Source of the DNA: Phragmites australis
Taxonomy: Eukaryota > Streptophyta > Magnoliopsida > Poales > Poaceae
Assembly: GCF_958298935.1 (NCBI RefSeq)
Contig: NC_084921.1
Location: 44,983,001 to 45,047,000 of the forward strand
Reading direction: 5' to 3'
Length of the DNA: 64,000 nt
The notes beneath the pieces were generated by a model. It made no database searches, had not been told where the DNA came from, and worked only from the letters and a program-made list of their open reading frames with translations. The translations under genes were made by a program, and so were the position numbers. Position 1 is the first letter of the stretch. The number at the start of each line of letters is the position of its first letter. Positions 31,684 to 42,293 of the stretch are shown in pieces.

Positions 31684-34435
31684 AGATTGCGAAGTGAGTA
31701 GAACATGATAGATGCTTCAAATGTCATATGTTGCCTTGTCATATAGATACATTCATGATAGGTGCTTGTCTAACCTTTTCAAGATAGTGGTGTGCATGAG
31801 TTTTGATTGAGATGGTGGTCCCTTTGTTTCTCTCAAGGCATGTTATTGGGTTCACCATGAAGAAACTTGAGAAGGTAAGTAATATGATAAGATAGATTTA
31901 TTTTATGCTATGCATTCACATGTCATATAATGTGCACTCGTGTTTAAATTCATGTACTTGTTCTACATTGCATGTGCATTAGTGGTAGAGAGATCACAAA
32001 GGAGAAATATCACTCTTTGAGATTGTTGTTCGCCCTCAATGTGGACATACATCTCTATAAGTGTGATTTAAAAGACGTAAGTGGTTAATGCCTATTGGGT
32101 CATATCTTAGCGAATTTAAAGTTTTAATCTTTGAATTCATAGGCAATATGGCTCAAACATTTCCTAGGAGTTTTCTCCCTCTTTCTTAGATTTTTGGTGT
32201 CTATTTCAAAATTATTATAAGATAGTCATTTGGCAAATATTTGCAAATGAGTGTTTGAGAGGGTAAAGCTTCACTTAAACTGGTCCAAACATGAGTTTTA
32301 TTGTGTGGTTATTTGAAGTTTGGACACAGCGAGAGATTTTAGTTTAGTAGTCTTTTTCTTAACATCGTATGATCCGATGCTCTCTGCTTTCTCCTCAACG
32401 GATCATCCGGTGCTCAGTGGTTTGTGTTGTATGAAGTCCCCCTGCATAAAGTCCGACGTCAACTCCAGGTCATCATCGGACAATCTGGCATTTAGTCAAA
32501 GGCAGCAAAATTGGAGATGTTCAAAAATAGTCCAGCGTGTACAGTTTTGTCAACATGGGACTTTTCGGTGTTCAGAAGTTAGTTTTTGCTCAGAAAAGGT
32601 CCGACATTCAGTGCTCTGTTCAGCGGACAATCCAGTGTGTGAAAGTCAGTTTTTAGCTCAGTTTGCAAGCTCTCTGTAAATATTGGTTCAATGCTATTTC
32701 CGGTGTACATATGGTTTATTGTCGGACCTTCCAGCGTTCGCATTTGTTGTGAGTCCCACATGTCCTATATTCTTTTAGGCTCGGCCGTCTCGTCTCTTCT
32801 CGATTTGCACCACTGCTCGAGCTCCTCCCACCGACCCGCCTAGTCGCCACTGCCACTTCGCCAACACCGAGATCCTGCCGTCGGCCAACCTCGCCAGCTC
32901 CTCCTCCACTGCTCGCCATTGACCAGTCGCCCACCGCTGCTCCTTCTTCACTGTGAGTTGCCTCTTGACCTAGCTCCACTGCTGTCGTCGGATTCCTCAC
33001 CGTCGGCCACCTTCGAGCTCGTCGGCGGTCTCCCTACTCTTCATCTCGTGGTGAGCACTCATGTTCGACCGATTCTTCAAATTGCTATGCCCTAGATCCA
33101 TATCGTCAAGTTTTCTCAAAATTCCTGAATTTCAATCAAAATTTGAGCAATCCATTGATCATGTGTTGCAATTAGAACATAATCCTATTCACTGATCACC
33201 TAACGGCATGTTGATTGAAATTGTGCATCAAATTGCTCAATTTCTTCGAATTTAGGTCAAAATCTTGCAAATTTGCCTCAATTTCATATGCCTTTTGAAA
33301 TATTTGTTCAATTTGAAGTTAGATCCTTTGAAAATTGATCATTTCCTAGTGCCGCAAACCTAAATCCATAGCATGTTCTTCAAAATTCTCCACAAATTCT
33401 TGCTTAGGATTTAAATTCAGGTACAATTCGTTCAAAATTCATAAACTCGAATCGTTCGCTCAGCCATTTTGAATTATTTCATTCTCTAGATGGGTTATGA
33501 ATGTCGCGACAGGGGAAGGCAGTTGTAGGGCCAACGAAGAAGAAGTCCAAAGCGCAGAAAGAATAGGATCATGTAGTCGCAGCAGCAGATGCATAACACA
33601 ATTTTTAGATCAGGGATGACTCATCCACACCTCGTCAGTCCTCCTGCACTTGTTCTGCCACGGGGTTACGATTGACACCTTTTGGCCTGTTAGGTAGCCA
33701 GAAGAGGGCTCGTTAAGAGCCAGAGACAGAGGAGTAGGTGTAGCCTTAAGGGGAGCAACCCTAGTAGCAATAAGAGCAACAACCTCCAGCACAGGGATAG
33801 GTTCTCTTGCATGACTTGACGTCCATCAAGTCACCAAGAATCAATAAGCTGAGGTTCATGCCAGTCGAGGAGTGGTTTACCCTGTACAGAGATGAGGGGG
33901 TAAATCTCAGGTTTTGGACCCTTCTTCAAGAGAAGTTTTCATGCATCTTAATTGAGGAGGAAAGTTTGAGCAAACATAAGACACTCAACTCGCACTACAT
34001 GCAGTTGGAGGAGTTGACTTGAGATCTCTGTTTGATGTCTTCTCAGGACTCTCAGCCCTGGTTACAAATGTGAATAGATATATTGAGGAGTGGGTCAGAG
34101 TCTTCTATATTACAATATGGATTGAGTCGGAGCACAACTTCATTTAGTTTATGTTTGAGGGAGAGCAGATGTGGCGTGTTGGATCTTCATAGATTTTGAT
34201 GTAATGTCAGGCAATTTGTCTCTCTCTATTGATATGTTTCGCTTGTCATCACATTGTGTTTAATTTTTTACGTATTTAATTTTAATTAATCTAGCATGAT
34301 AGGTTGTTCTAGTGCTAGGCTCTCTCTTGCTTTATTGCTTCATGTTGTCTATTGCCTACTTTGATAGGGTGTACTTCAGTTCATATGTTAATATTTCTTA
34401 TTCTTGTTGTCATCAATCACCAAAAATGGAGATAT
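31684..34435 (+). mobile_element. Long 3' internal region of the Sirevirus-like element
   Basis: 2.75 kb between RNase H and the 3' LTR. It holds CCGG-palindrome motifs (about 32360-32730), a short GC-rich block (32770-33060), and a degenerate third frame at about 33480-34200 whose longest piece is 33807-34022 (LTSIKSPRINKLRFM, VEEWFTLYRDEGVNL). Sireviruses can carry an extra ORF between pol and the 3' LTR, so this position fits, but I cannot identify the product. A polypurine-like AAAAATGGAGATAT precedes the 3' LTR. Confidence 0.55.
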
Positions 34436-35660
34436 TGTAGTATCTAGGTCCCCAGGTAAGTAGTAACTGTTTTGGTGATCAATGACAATCGTATCGTTCT
34501 GGCTAACATGTGTGTTTTGAAGGGTATCAAAAATTTAGTTCACAATGATGGTGCGTTTCTTATTCCCTAAGGTGATATAATGGACGATCAAAAGACATAT
34601 GCATCAAGATTAAGGATCTTCTAGTTCCAAGTTTAGTTTAGGTACTTTTTCTTAGTCTTTTGACCCTATTATAAAGAGGGGCTAAGAGTTGTAGCTTTAA
34701 CTAATTGAGTTTAGGCAAGATTGGATGCACACTTGTGAATTTATAGCACTAGGTAGCTTAAAGAAGCCCATGTTTAATATGTCGAGAATTTAGATCTCAA
34801 GAGTGCTTGAATTAGACAAGCTCAGAAATTCTTTAGTACACCGAATGGCCCGGCGATACTAGAGATGAACGCGTTGGAGTATTTCTTGGATTAAGGCAAA
34901 AAGATCTTAAGTACACCAGATGGTCTGGCGATCTAAGACTCATTAACACTGGAGTATTTTTGTGTAGTGACATAACACAAAAAAGTTGAAGTCCACGCTG
35001 GATGTTCTAGCATATAAAGAAAGCTACGCCGAAGCATTTATTATAGAGAGGATTTCAGCGAGGTGTTTGAAGAATATGCAAGCCGGATGGTCTGGTGTGT
35101 ATACCGGAGTATTTCTTGTAGAGAAGAATTTCAAAGTCTGGATTTTATGGTTCTACACGCCGAATGATCCAACGTGTGCCCAGAGGCTTTGCTAGAGTGT
35201 TTAACATGCTTAATGGCTATTTACAGCTGGCAGTTGGTAGTGGTTGAAAAGGTACACGCCGAATGTTCTATCATGTGTGAGAAAGTGCATGCCGGATCTT
35301 CTGGCATTCACAAAAAAATGGGGTAGTTGGGCAATGGCTAAATTTGGATCTCTAACCTATAAATACCCCCTCACTCGGTCTCACTTTGATCTCTTGCAAC
35401 CTAAAGGAGCATATACATTGTGTGTGTCATCAAAAAGAAAGATAGATCACTTAAGTGATTTTCAAAGTTCCTAATTGGAAGATTAAGGACATCATTAGTG
35501 CTTACAGACTAGCAAGTGTGGATCAAGTTGTAGTTTAGGTTTGATCTTGGTTAAGTGAAGTTATTAGCTTGTTATTCTTAGTGGTTGGCAACACCTAACC
35601 AGTTTTTGGTGATTAGAGTTGTCTTAGTGAGCTCTTGGAGTTTTTGTGGGAGCCTAGGGA
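34436..35660 (+). mobile_element. 3' LTR of Sirevirus-like copia element
   Basis: Starts TGTAGTATCTAGGTCCCC after the polypurine tract and aligns with the 5' LTR at 26709. CCGG-type palindromes recur at about 34838, 34915, 35080 and 35290; TATA-like CTATAAATACC at about 35359. It continues past where the 5' LTR was cut (GTGAGCTCTTGGAG at about 35617) and ends near 35660, where minus-strand gypsy gag begins. The exact end and target duplication were not found. Confidence 0.8.
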
Positions 35661-36467
35661 CTACCAACTTGTATTCCCTGTTCGAGGAATATGTTGCGGT
35701 GCCCCCGAAGATATGGTGGATCATGTGATCAGCCTGCTGAAAACCCAGTGCTAAATGGTTGGGGTCGGCCCCAATCTCCCCATCATCATTGCGCCTGAGT
35801 TTATGCTCCCCAAGCTCCTTGTCGATAATGCTACACACAACCTTGCACTCGATCAAGTTGTGGGCATCTGTGCGGTGGATCAGGCAGGAGCCTCGGCCCT
35901 TCTTTCTGTCCTATTTCTTGAAGCACCAGCGCAGTTGGTCGGTCTTCTCGGTCACCATGACATCAAGCAGTCCTGCCTTGCGTTTCTCTTTTTCTCCTTC
36001 CAGCCGACCCCTTTGAAAGAGGCGGGCTGGTCAGAGGTCGGCTGTAGCTTAGGGCCGCTTTGGCGCTCTTAGGCCTTTGCGGCCTGCACACACTTGTCCA
36101 TGAGCTCGAAGAGCTCAGTGGTACTTCGGACTTCTTTGGTGGCCAGCTTTTTGACCATCTTATGCTCACTGACTCCCCTCCAGAATGATATGGTCACAGC
36201 CTCACCCGTGATCCTTAGAATGGTATTTTGATGTTCGGCAAAACACTAGATGTAGTCTCGCAGCAACTCGCCCTATCACTGCCTGACCTGGTACATGTCG
36301 TCCTCGACCCCTAGTCGGGTGCATGTCACACAAGTTCTCCCATGAGTGAACAGACCCACTGGGGAGGTTCATAAGCCAGGACCGGGCTGAACCGGCCAAG
36401 ACAGTTGGGAAATAGTTGGTCATGACTTTCCTATGGTCTCCCGTGGTCTGTACCATGGTGATATAGA
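35661..36467 (-). pseudogene. Gypsy gag, distal part
   Basis: On the minus strand gag motifs read VMTNYFPTVLAGSARSWL and NLPSGSVHSWENLC, then further downstream HHIFGGTA and REYKLVV-like segments of the gag/protease junction. Stops and shifts are frequent (frame lost after about 36330). The 5' part of the same gag lies at 41171-42293; the break is the hAT element at 36476-41162. Confidence 0.8.
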
Positions 36468-36867
36468 TCTACATGTAGAGATCTAGATGGAGAGGGGCGG
36501 GAAGGATTTTGCCTCCACCCGCCCCCACCCACATGTCCCCCGCCGCGTCCCTTCCCATAGAGCCCCGACTTTGACCTGACCTACCCCGTCCCGCTCCGAT
36601 TGAAATTGTTAAAAGCTCTAGATCAAGTTTAATTAGGAGATAATAGCTACCATAATATACAAATCAATAAAAATTGCATCTATGATTCATGGGACCTAAC
36701 ATAACATGACAATCTCTACTACTAAAAAATACATAGTGGTTCCTGCATCCACCAGTGTCCTGCCTCCACGTCTTGCCCGGGCTGAACCAACTTGGGCTAA
36801 GGCCTTTTTGGCCCATGGACCAGACGGGGAGGGTGCGTGTGTGGGATAAAAGGTGGGCTAGGTGGTG

Positions 36868-37560
36868 GTTAGGGTTACAATTACCCCGCCTCGGTCGCCA
36901 TACCAGCTCTTGCTCTCCGCTGCGCCGCCTCGCTGCTCTCTCCATCGATTCACCGTGCCACCGCACCTCGCCACCACGTCGTCTAGCGTGTCATCAGAGG
37001 AGGAGAGTTAGTTGTAGCCACTATCGTTAGGGTCCCCAATGCTGAAGCCCGTGGCCGCCAGGGACCAAGATCCCGAGGGGAGCCCGAGGCGACGGTTCGC
37101 CGCTGCTGTCCACCCAGGCCTCCATGCCCTACTCGTGCCATGCCTCCACGCCATCCTCCATCCTCTCTGCCATGCTTTTGCACTGCACCAATCCCCGCCG
37201 CAGTACCTCTCCTGCCACACCAGTGGTTTGCATAACCGACGCCGACGTAGCGCCCCACGCCAACTGCCAAATGCACTAGCGAACTCTTTGCCCCCTGACC
37301 GTCGTGTTCCCTGACCCAACCCGATCCCAACCTCCATCCTGCAGCTACATCTCCCACCCTGCCACCACACGCCGAGAAACGAAGAACTTCCTCCACTGCC
37401 ATGCCTCTTGTTAACTGCAACATCAGCTCGGCTTCCACTCCCGCCTCCTCCCCTCGCTCTCGCGATTTCAGGTCCAACCAATTTGGTTGGCAAGGGCAAG
37501 GCCGCAGGACCTAGGTGGAGGAGGTGGATCAACAGTGCGGATCAGATCTATGCGTGAGAT
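36868..37560 (+). pseudogene. GC-rich possible captured gene piece in the Helitron
   Basis: A sharply GC-rich block with open frames on both strands, resembling a grass first exon or 5' UTR. No domain recognised and the coding strand is not certain. Given its position between Helitron ends it may be a captured host fragment. Confidence 0.35.
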
Positions 37561-38103
37561 CTAGAAGGGCAGGGGTGGAGGCAGTGGACCGGTTGTGATC
37601 TAGAAGCACGACGATGAAGAAGGTACCATACCGCATCACTGATGTTATAACTCTCCGTACTGCCATTCTTCCTCTCTGTAATGTGATCAGGTTGCATTGG
37701 TGCATCCTTGGTTGTGTACAAGTGTTGAGATTAAACTGTGAAGGAGTTGCCAGTGGTGGTAATGCTTATGTTCAATTGATATTCGTGTGTTCTGTATTGT
37801 AGAGAATGGCTTATTTAGTTCCAGCATTTGGTCACAGGAAGTGAGTTTGAATTCTGCTTATCACTTGGTTTTGGCAACAATATGCTTATAATCGATTCCA
37901 TTACCACTTATAGTTCAAATTTATGCCTATCAATTTACTGAATTCTATACGATTGATTGGTTTAGTGTACCTCTTATCAATGTTGGAATGATAACAGTTT
38001 TTGCACTATCAGAGTCGATGAATTTTGTATGACTGATTGTTTTAGGTGTATCCAAAAGCAATGACTTATTATGCCCCTTTTTGTACCTATGGGTTATAAG
38101 AGC

Positions 38104-38933
38104 TTTAGAGCAACTTTAGCCAGCTCGTTAGTTCCTCGCTATAGTCAAATTTACCAAGCAGACAAAAAATAGCTCTCCAACCAGGCCTCGCTACTTCGGC
38201 GCTCGCTATCCGTCCACCTTCACTCGCCACATCCAGCGAGCGGGAGAGGCTCGCCATCCCAGTTCGTAACTTCGTTATGAGACGATGGCCTATGGGCCCT
38301 AGGTGAACAGTACTCATCAGATCTAATTTCCCTTCCCATCTTCTCTGTTGAAAACAGTGGTCTTCTGTTACTCCAAAAAATCTTAGAAGTTTTTGTACAT
38401 GTTCCATAACCTATATGTAACCCATTTTAATTGGATTCATCCAAAAAAACCTATGTAGAAAGTAAAATAAAATTCTTCAAAAAATGCTACTTTTATAACT
38501 TCTAGCAATTGTTACGGCCTCAAATAAATTCCTAAAAAACTAGAAAGTTCACTAATATTCTTCTATGTGATTGACTAATTTATAAAATTATTTTCAACCC
38601 TAGGTTATATGATGAAAAAGTGAGTTTCTTTGTAATGCTCCATTTATATGTATTTTTATAATTTCATGTGATATTCTTCTTTTAATTCAATTTAAATTCA
38701 AACAAAATTTAAACATATACAAAATTTAACCATTAGAAATATAGCCGTTGCAATTTTTTATTTATAGGATACTAATAAAATATAGGGGTGGAATTTAGTG
38801 AGAGAGATTTAAGGAGTCGGTTGGAGTGCGATGATAAATAGGGAGTTGAATATTGATAGGGAGCTCCATATATATATCCCTATATAGGAGAATAAGGAGC
38901 TAAATTTGATGGGTCGGTTGAAGATGCTCTTAT
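38104..38933. mobile_element. MITE inside the Helitron, related to the fold-back at 58.5 kb
   Basis: Ends resemble one another in inverse orientation (left GAGCAACTTTAGCCAGCTCG, right reversed GAGCATCTTCAACCGACCC), the GAGCATCT-type end common in grass MITEs. The interior 38330-38650 aligns with 58520-58815 (shared AACTTCTARCARTTGTTA, TTTCTTTGTAATGCT and ATATGRTGAAAAAGT). About 830 bp, no coding capacity; superfamily not assigned. Confidence 0.6.
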
Positions 38934-39006
38934 GTGGGATCTTAGCATTGTGTTTGTTTACATGGTTATGAACAAGTTGAAATAAATGTTTGTTTTGTAA
39001 TGCAGT

Positions 39007-39301
39007 ATCGGGATCAAGGACATCTAACTCGGATAGAATAGAATTCTTCAATCCTATCATGGCTTTCATGGGACATAATGGCGAGGAGGATGGCACTAAA
39101 GCATCAGAAAAGCCACAATCTCTGAAGCATTCATCAGCAACAGAAGAAAATCATGGCACCCCCACTAAGAAACCTACATCTGAGGTAGATGCTTCTGAAG
39201 CATCAGAAAAGCAGGGAAGTGTGCTATCTCAGTGTGAATATGGTGTAGGATGTGGCAAATGGTTTGGTGGTGCTCAGGTGCAGTTCTATAGGGGTGAATA
39301 A
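39007..39301 (+). pseudogene. Possible captured exon in the Helitron
   Basis: After a plausible acceptor (TAATGCAG|TATCGGG at about 39005) an open frame runs about 97 codons: polar and Ser/Glu/Lys-rich (SDRIEFFNPIMAFMG, KASEKPQSLKHSS). It contains a direct duplication of ASEKP/ASEKQ and no domain I recognise. Frame and acceptor suggest a host exon. Confidence 0.4.
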
Positions 39302-39699
39302 TATAATATTGTGTCCTTGGTTCCAAAATCTTAGTTATTACTTATTTACCTTTTTCACTGTTTGGTTATTTTGATGCAGCTTTGTCTTGTGCACCATACG
39401 GTTAGAATGTGGTTTGATTTATTAGAATTGTAATTGAAACTGTTCGATGGCGATGTGGGAAGTGCCTCTTGCACAGGGCTCTACGTCATCAGGTCCTCCC
39501 CCTCTCGTTTCCCTTGTCGACTATTAATTTGATCCCACTAGACTAGCTGCTTAAAAGTATAGCTCAGATTTGCACAAAAGGAATTCCAATCACCTTGGTA
39601 GATCCAGATTCATATTCACCAAGTACAGCACAACGTTTTGCTTACTATGGATTGAGCTTGCTTCTGCTGCTGATTTTGTTTGGGCTTTTACTGCTGCAG

Positions 39700-39843
39700 G
39701 GAGGCAGAGGGGGTAGGAGAAGGACTTGCTAGGGATGTGCCCGAAATGAACACGCAGATCACAATTCACTATGGAGTGATCTACACCGCCTCAATCATCA
39801 CGTTTTATCCTGTCCAGCACCTCCTCGCCCTCGAAACGCTGTG
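39700..39843 (+). pseudogene. Possible captured last exon in the Helitron
   Basis: Following TGCTGCAG at 39693-39700, a frame reads REAEGVGEGLA and EMNTQITIHYGVIYT to a TGA at 39841-39843. The splice-like start and stop give it the look of a terminal exon of a captured gene. Not recognised. Confidence 0.35.
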
Positions 39844-41170
39844 AACTTCCCTTCCAACCTTTCCTCCTTATCTTCGATAAATTGTAAAATGGGCAATGGT
39901 TGATGTCTATCTATTTTCTATTCCCCTAACCCAGCTGATGTATGTCCGTCCTTATTTTGTTTAAATGTAATATATATTTTACAATGACATGCCTTTCTTT
40001 GTTGCTTTAACAAAAGGGAGATTCTTCGAATTGATGACTTGGACATTGTATTGCATGATTTTATATTAAGGTTAGGATAACATTTTAATCAAGTCCAAGC
40101 AGATCTTGACCAAATTAAGGTATGATTTTCTACCATTTTGTGGTGCTAGGTTTAGCATTGCAATCGGCTGAACGATGGAAGAAAAGATTTATACATTTGA
40201 GCTTGAAATGCTTGGTCAAAACATCTGGATAAATTGAATTCTGACACATCAATAAATCTCTAGACATGTTTGACTTTTGACAGGATGCAGGACATTGTTA
40301 GAACAGGCTGCTGTTCATGGTACAAATGGTTAGTGGTTCTCTTTGATTTGTCTAGCAGCAACCTTTTGAATATTTAACTCCTTTCTTAATTTCAAGATTA
40401 GCAGGCCTCTTGCCATTTCTCAAAAAATTCCCAGCAAGGTTATTTCCATCGTTCCTTCTAACTGCCTTAGGACATTTTTTATTTCATTCGTTTATCACGT
40501 TTTCTGTTTCGTATGTTCAGAACTTCATATTACATCTCATAGGTGCATACACATTCTTCAATCTATTCAGTTGTGATAGCATGACGAATAAAAATGGCTA
40601 TTAGACTATGGTGCTTAGTTATTCTATTATATTATGCTTTTGATATTTGCTTCTATGTTGTATGTGAGATCCTTGATTTTAAAAATATTTGGTATTATAG
40701 GTATGCTTCACACTTACAGAAGTTGATGATGAATCTCTTCTACATAAAGCTATTGTTTGTATAGAAAGCAACCTCACCTGTGAGTTTGAAAAAATGTTAT
40801 AATGCTTTACATGTTCCGTTGTTTCAAATTCATATGATCGGCGCATGTATGTATCCAAAATAATTTTTTTTTTGTAGAATATGAAACTGTTTCATGTAAA
40901 ATATAGATTCCATTGCAACGCACGAGCACTTAACTAGTAGAATATGTATGCATTAGTTTACTAAAAGTTTCATTACAAAAGGATAATAAACTTCTTAATA
41001 AACCCGCTAAATGTGCATGTAACGTATACCCCAGAGTGGGGTGGGGCGGGGCAGACCTTGAACCACCCCCACCCTGCCCCAACCGGTGCCTCGCCCCGTC
41101 TTGCCCCAACCGGGGTAGGATGGATGATGACCCGACGGGTCGGGTGGGGACTTAGACCTCTATCTGCAGG

Positions 41171-42293
41171 AACTCTTCGTGATTAGTCAAGTCATCGTAT
41201 TTTTCAGCTAGGATCAATCGAAACTTATCTGGCCAGCGCACCTCTCTTAGCCGGGCTGATAAGGCGTTGCACCCCATCCCGTAACAGGGAGCTACTCGCT
41301 GATGAGCAGCTGCACGTGTTTGGGGAGAGAGCCGACAGTTTTATGGTCCCAACAATGGGATGGAGGAGTTCGACACCTCCCTATGAGGGGGAGGCAAGTG
41401 GTAGGGCTGCTTGCCCTTGTTCTGCTCTTGTCAGACGCAATCCTCCTGTTCTTAGCTGCCCTCTAGCTATGGATCACACTACGGAGATCGCGTTGTCAAA
41501 GAGAGTCGGGCAGGATGGTAGGTTGGCTATCCCAACATGGTGAGGGTCTTCGAGCTGCCCCTACCACGGAGGGGGCATGGGATCTTTCCTACCGTGGGGC
41601 ATGTGGTGCTTCTTGGCGATCGTGACCTTCACTAGTCATAGCGACAGACTCGGTGTTTGCAGTCACGGTTTGACATCGGGCAGTCTCAACTAGGAGGGTG
41701 AGGTCGCGCAACCATGGCGTTACTGGTGAACACTTGCGTACTATTACCAGCGGTGGCTAAGAGCCATTCGCATGGTTTGCAGATTATGTCCAAGCGCCAT
41801 GGCCTTGTAGTTGAGCTACTAGGCGCGGAGCGACGACATATCTTGAGGGTGGAGCCCATGGCATTCATGCGGCGTGACAGGTTAGATGACGATGCAGCCA
41901 AGGACTGCGCCTATGTGGGAGCTCCTCTAGGCGGCACTGTAGTTGATGGGACTGTATCGGAGCGCCTCCCTATTAGGTGCCAGTCCAGTTTCCCTTTGGG
42001 CACAAGGCCTAGGGCTCACCGACATTCCTGGGACACGAGGGCCTCAACTGCCCCCTGTTGCATGGTCTGCCATGCAAACTTCACGTTAAGTCTCGGAGCC
42101 CTCGGACTCCGATTCAATGCCCTATGCCTGGAACACACTAGGCTCATCTGGGTCGTACCCCATGACGAACACCGCGTGACGATCGGGGTCCTCAAAACGG
42201 GACTTAGTGGTTGCCGTGCATCCGGCCATGGGTAGCCCAATCAAGTTATCAACACCAACTGGCGAAAATGCGTCAACTTTCTGGCACGCCAAC
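41171..42293 (-). pseudogene. Gypsy leader and gag, proximal part
   Basis: On the minus strand the end near 41171-41260 reads RWPDKFRLILAEKYDD and EEFLQI, the conserved gypsy gag lead into the block at 35661-36467. Upstream gag is heavily mutated. At 42275-42293 the minus strand has GTTGGCGTGCCAGAAAG, equivalent to the GCTGGCGCGCCAGG seen after the intact gypsy LTR at 63597, which marks the LTR/leader border. Confidence 0.75.

Larger units (their letters stand above)
36713..40937 (+). mobile_element. Non-autonomous Helitron, 4,225 bp
   Basis: The 5' end is TCTCTACTACTAAAAAA (Helitron 5' consensus TC, here the grass TCTCTACTA form). The 3' end is GCAACGCACGAGCACTTAACTAG, of which the grass Helitron tail GCAACGCACGRGCA...CTAG is recognisable, with a degraded hairpin CCATTGCAACGCACGAG. 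It sits between A (36712) and T (40938), the expected insertion between A and T without target duplication. No Rep/helicase sequence is present. The interior has gene-like pieces: a GC-rich block (about 36870-37560), a short frame at 39007-39301 and another near 39700-39843. It carries a MITE at 38104-38933. Confidence 0.82.
36468..41170. mobile_element. hAT-type element (host of the Helitron), with 8-bp target duplication
   Basis: Ends are TAGAGATCTAG (36476) and, in reverse, TAGAGGTCTAAG (41162), similar short TIRs beginning TAGAG. Flanks TCTACATG (36468-36475) and TCTGCAGG (41163-41170) match at 6 of 8 positions, fitting a hAT 8-bp duplication that has aged. Removing the element with one flank keeps the gypsy gag frame open on the minus strand. 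Its own sequence is about 460 bp (36476-36712 plus 40938-41162), GC-rich at both ends (GGGGCGGG, CCCCACCC) and AT-rich inside: a MITE-sized hAT derivative without transposase. Confidence 0.7.

Noticed and set aside
36983..37532. Two overlapping minus-strand frames of 164 and 174 codons
   Set aside because: Gly/Arg-rich composition from GC-rich DNA, no domain, and located within the Helitron; not a supported gene.
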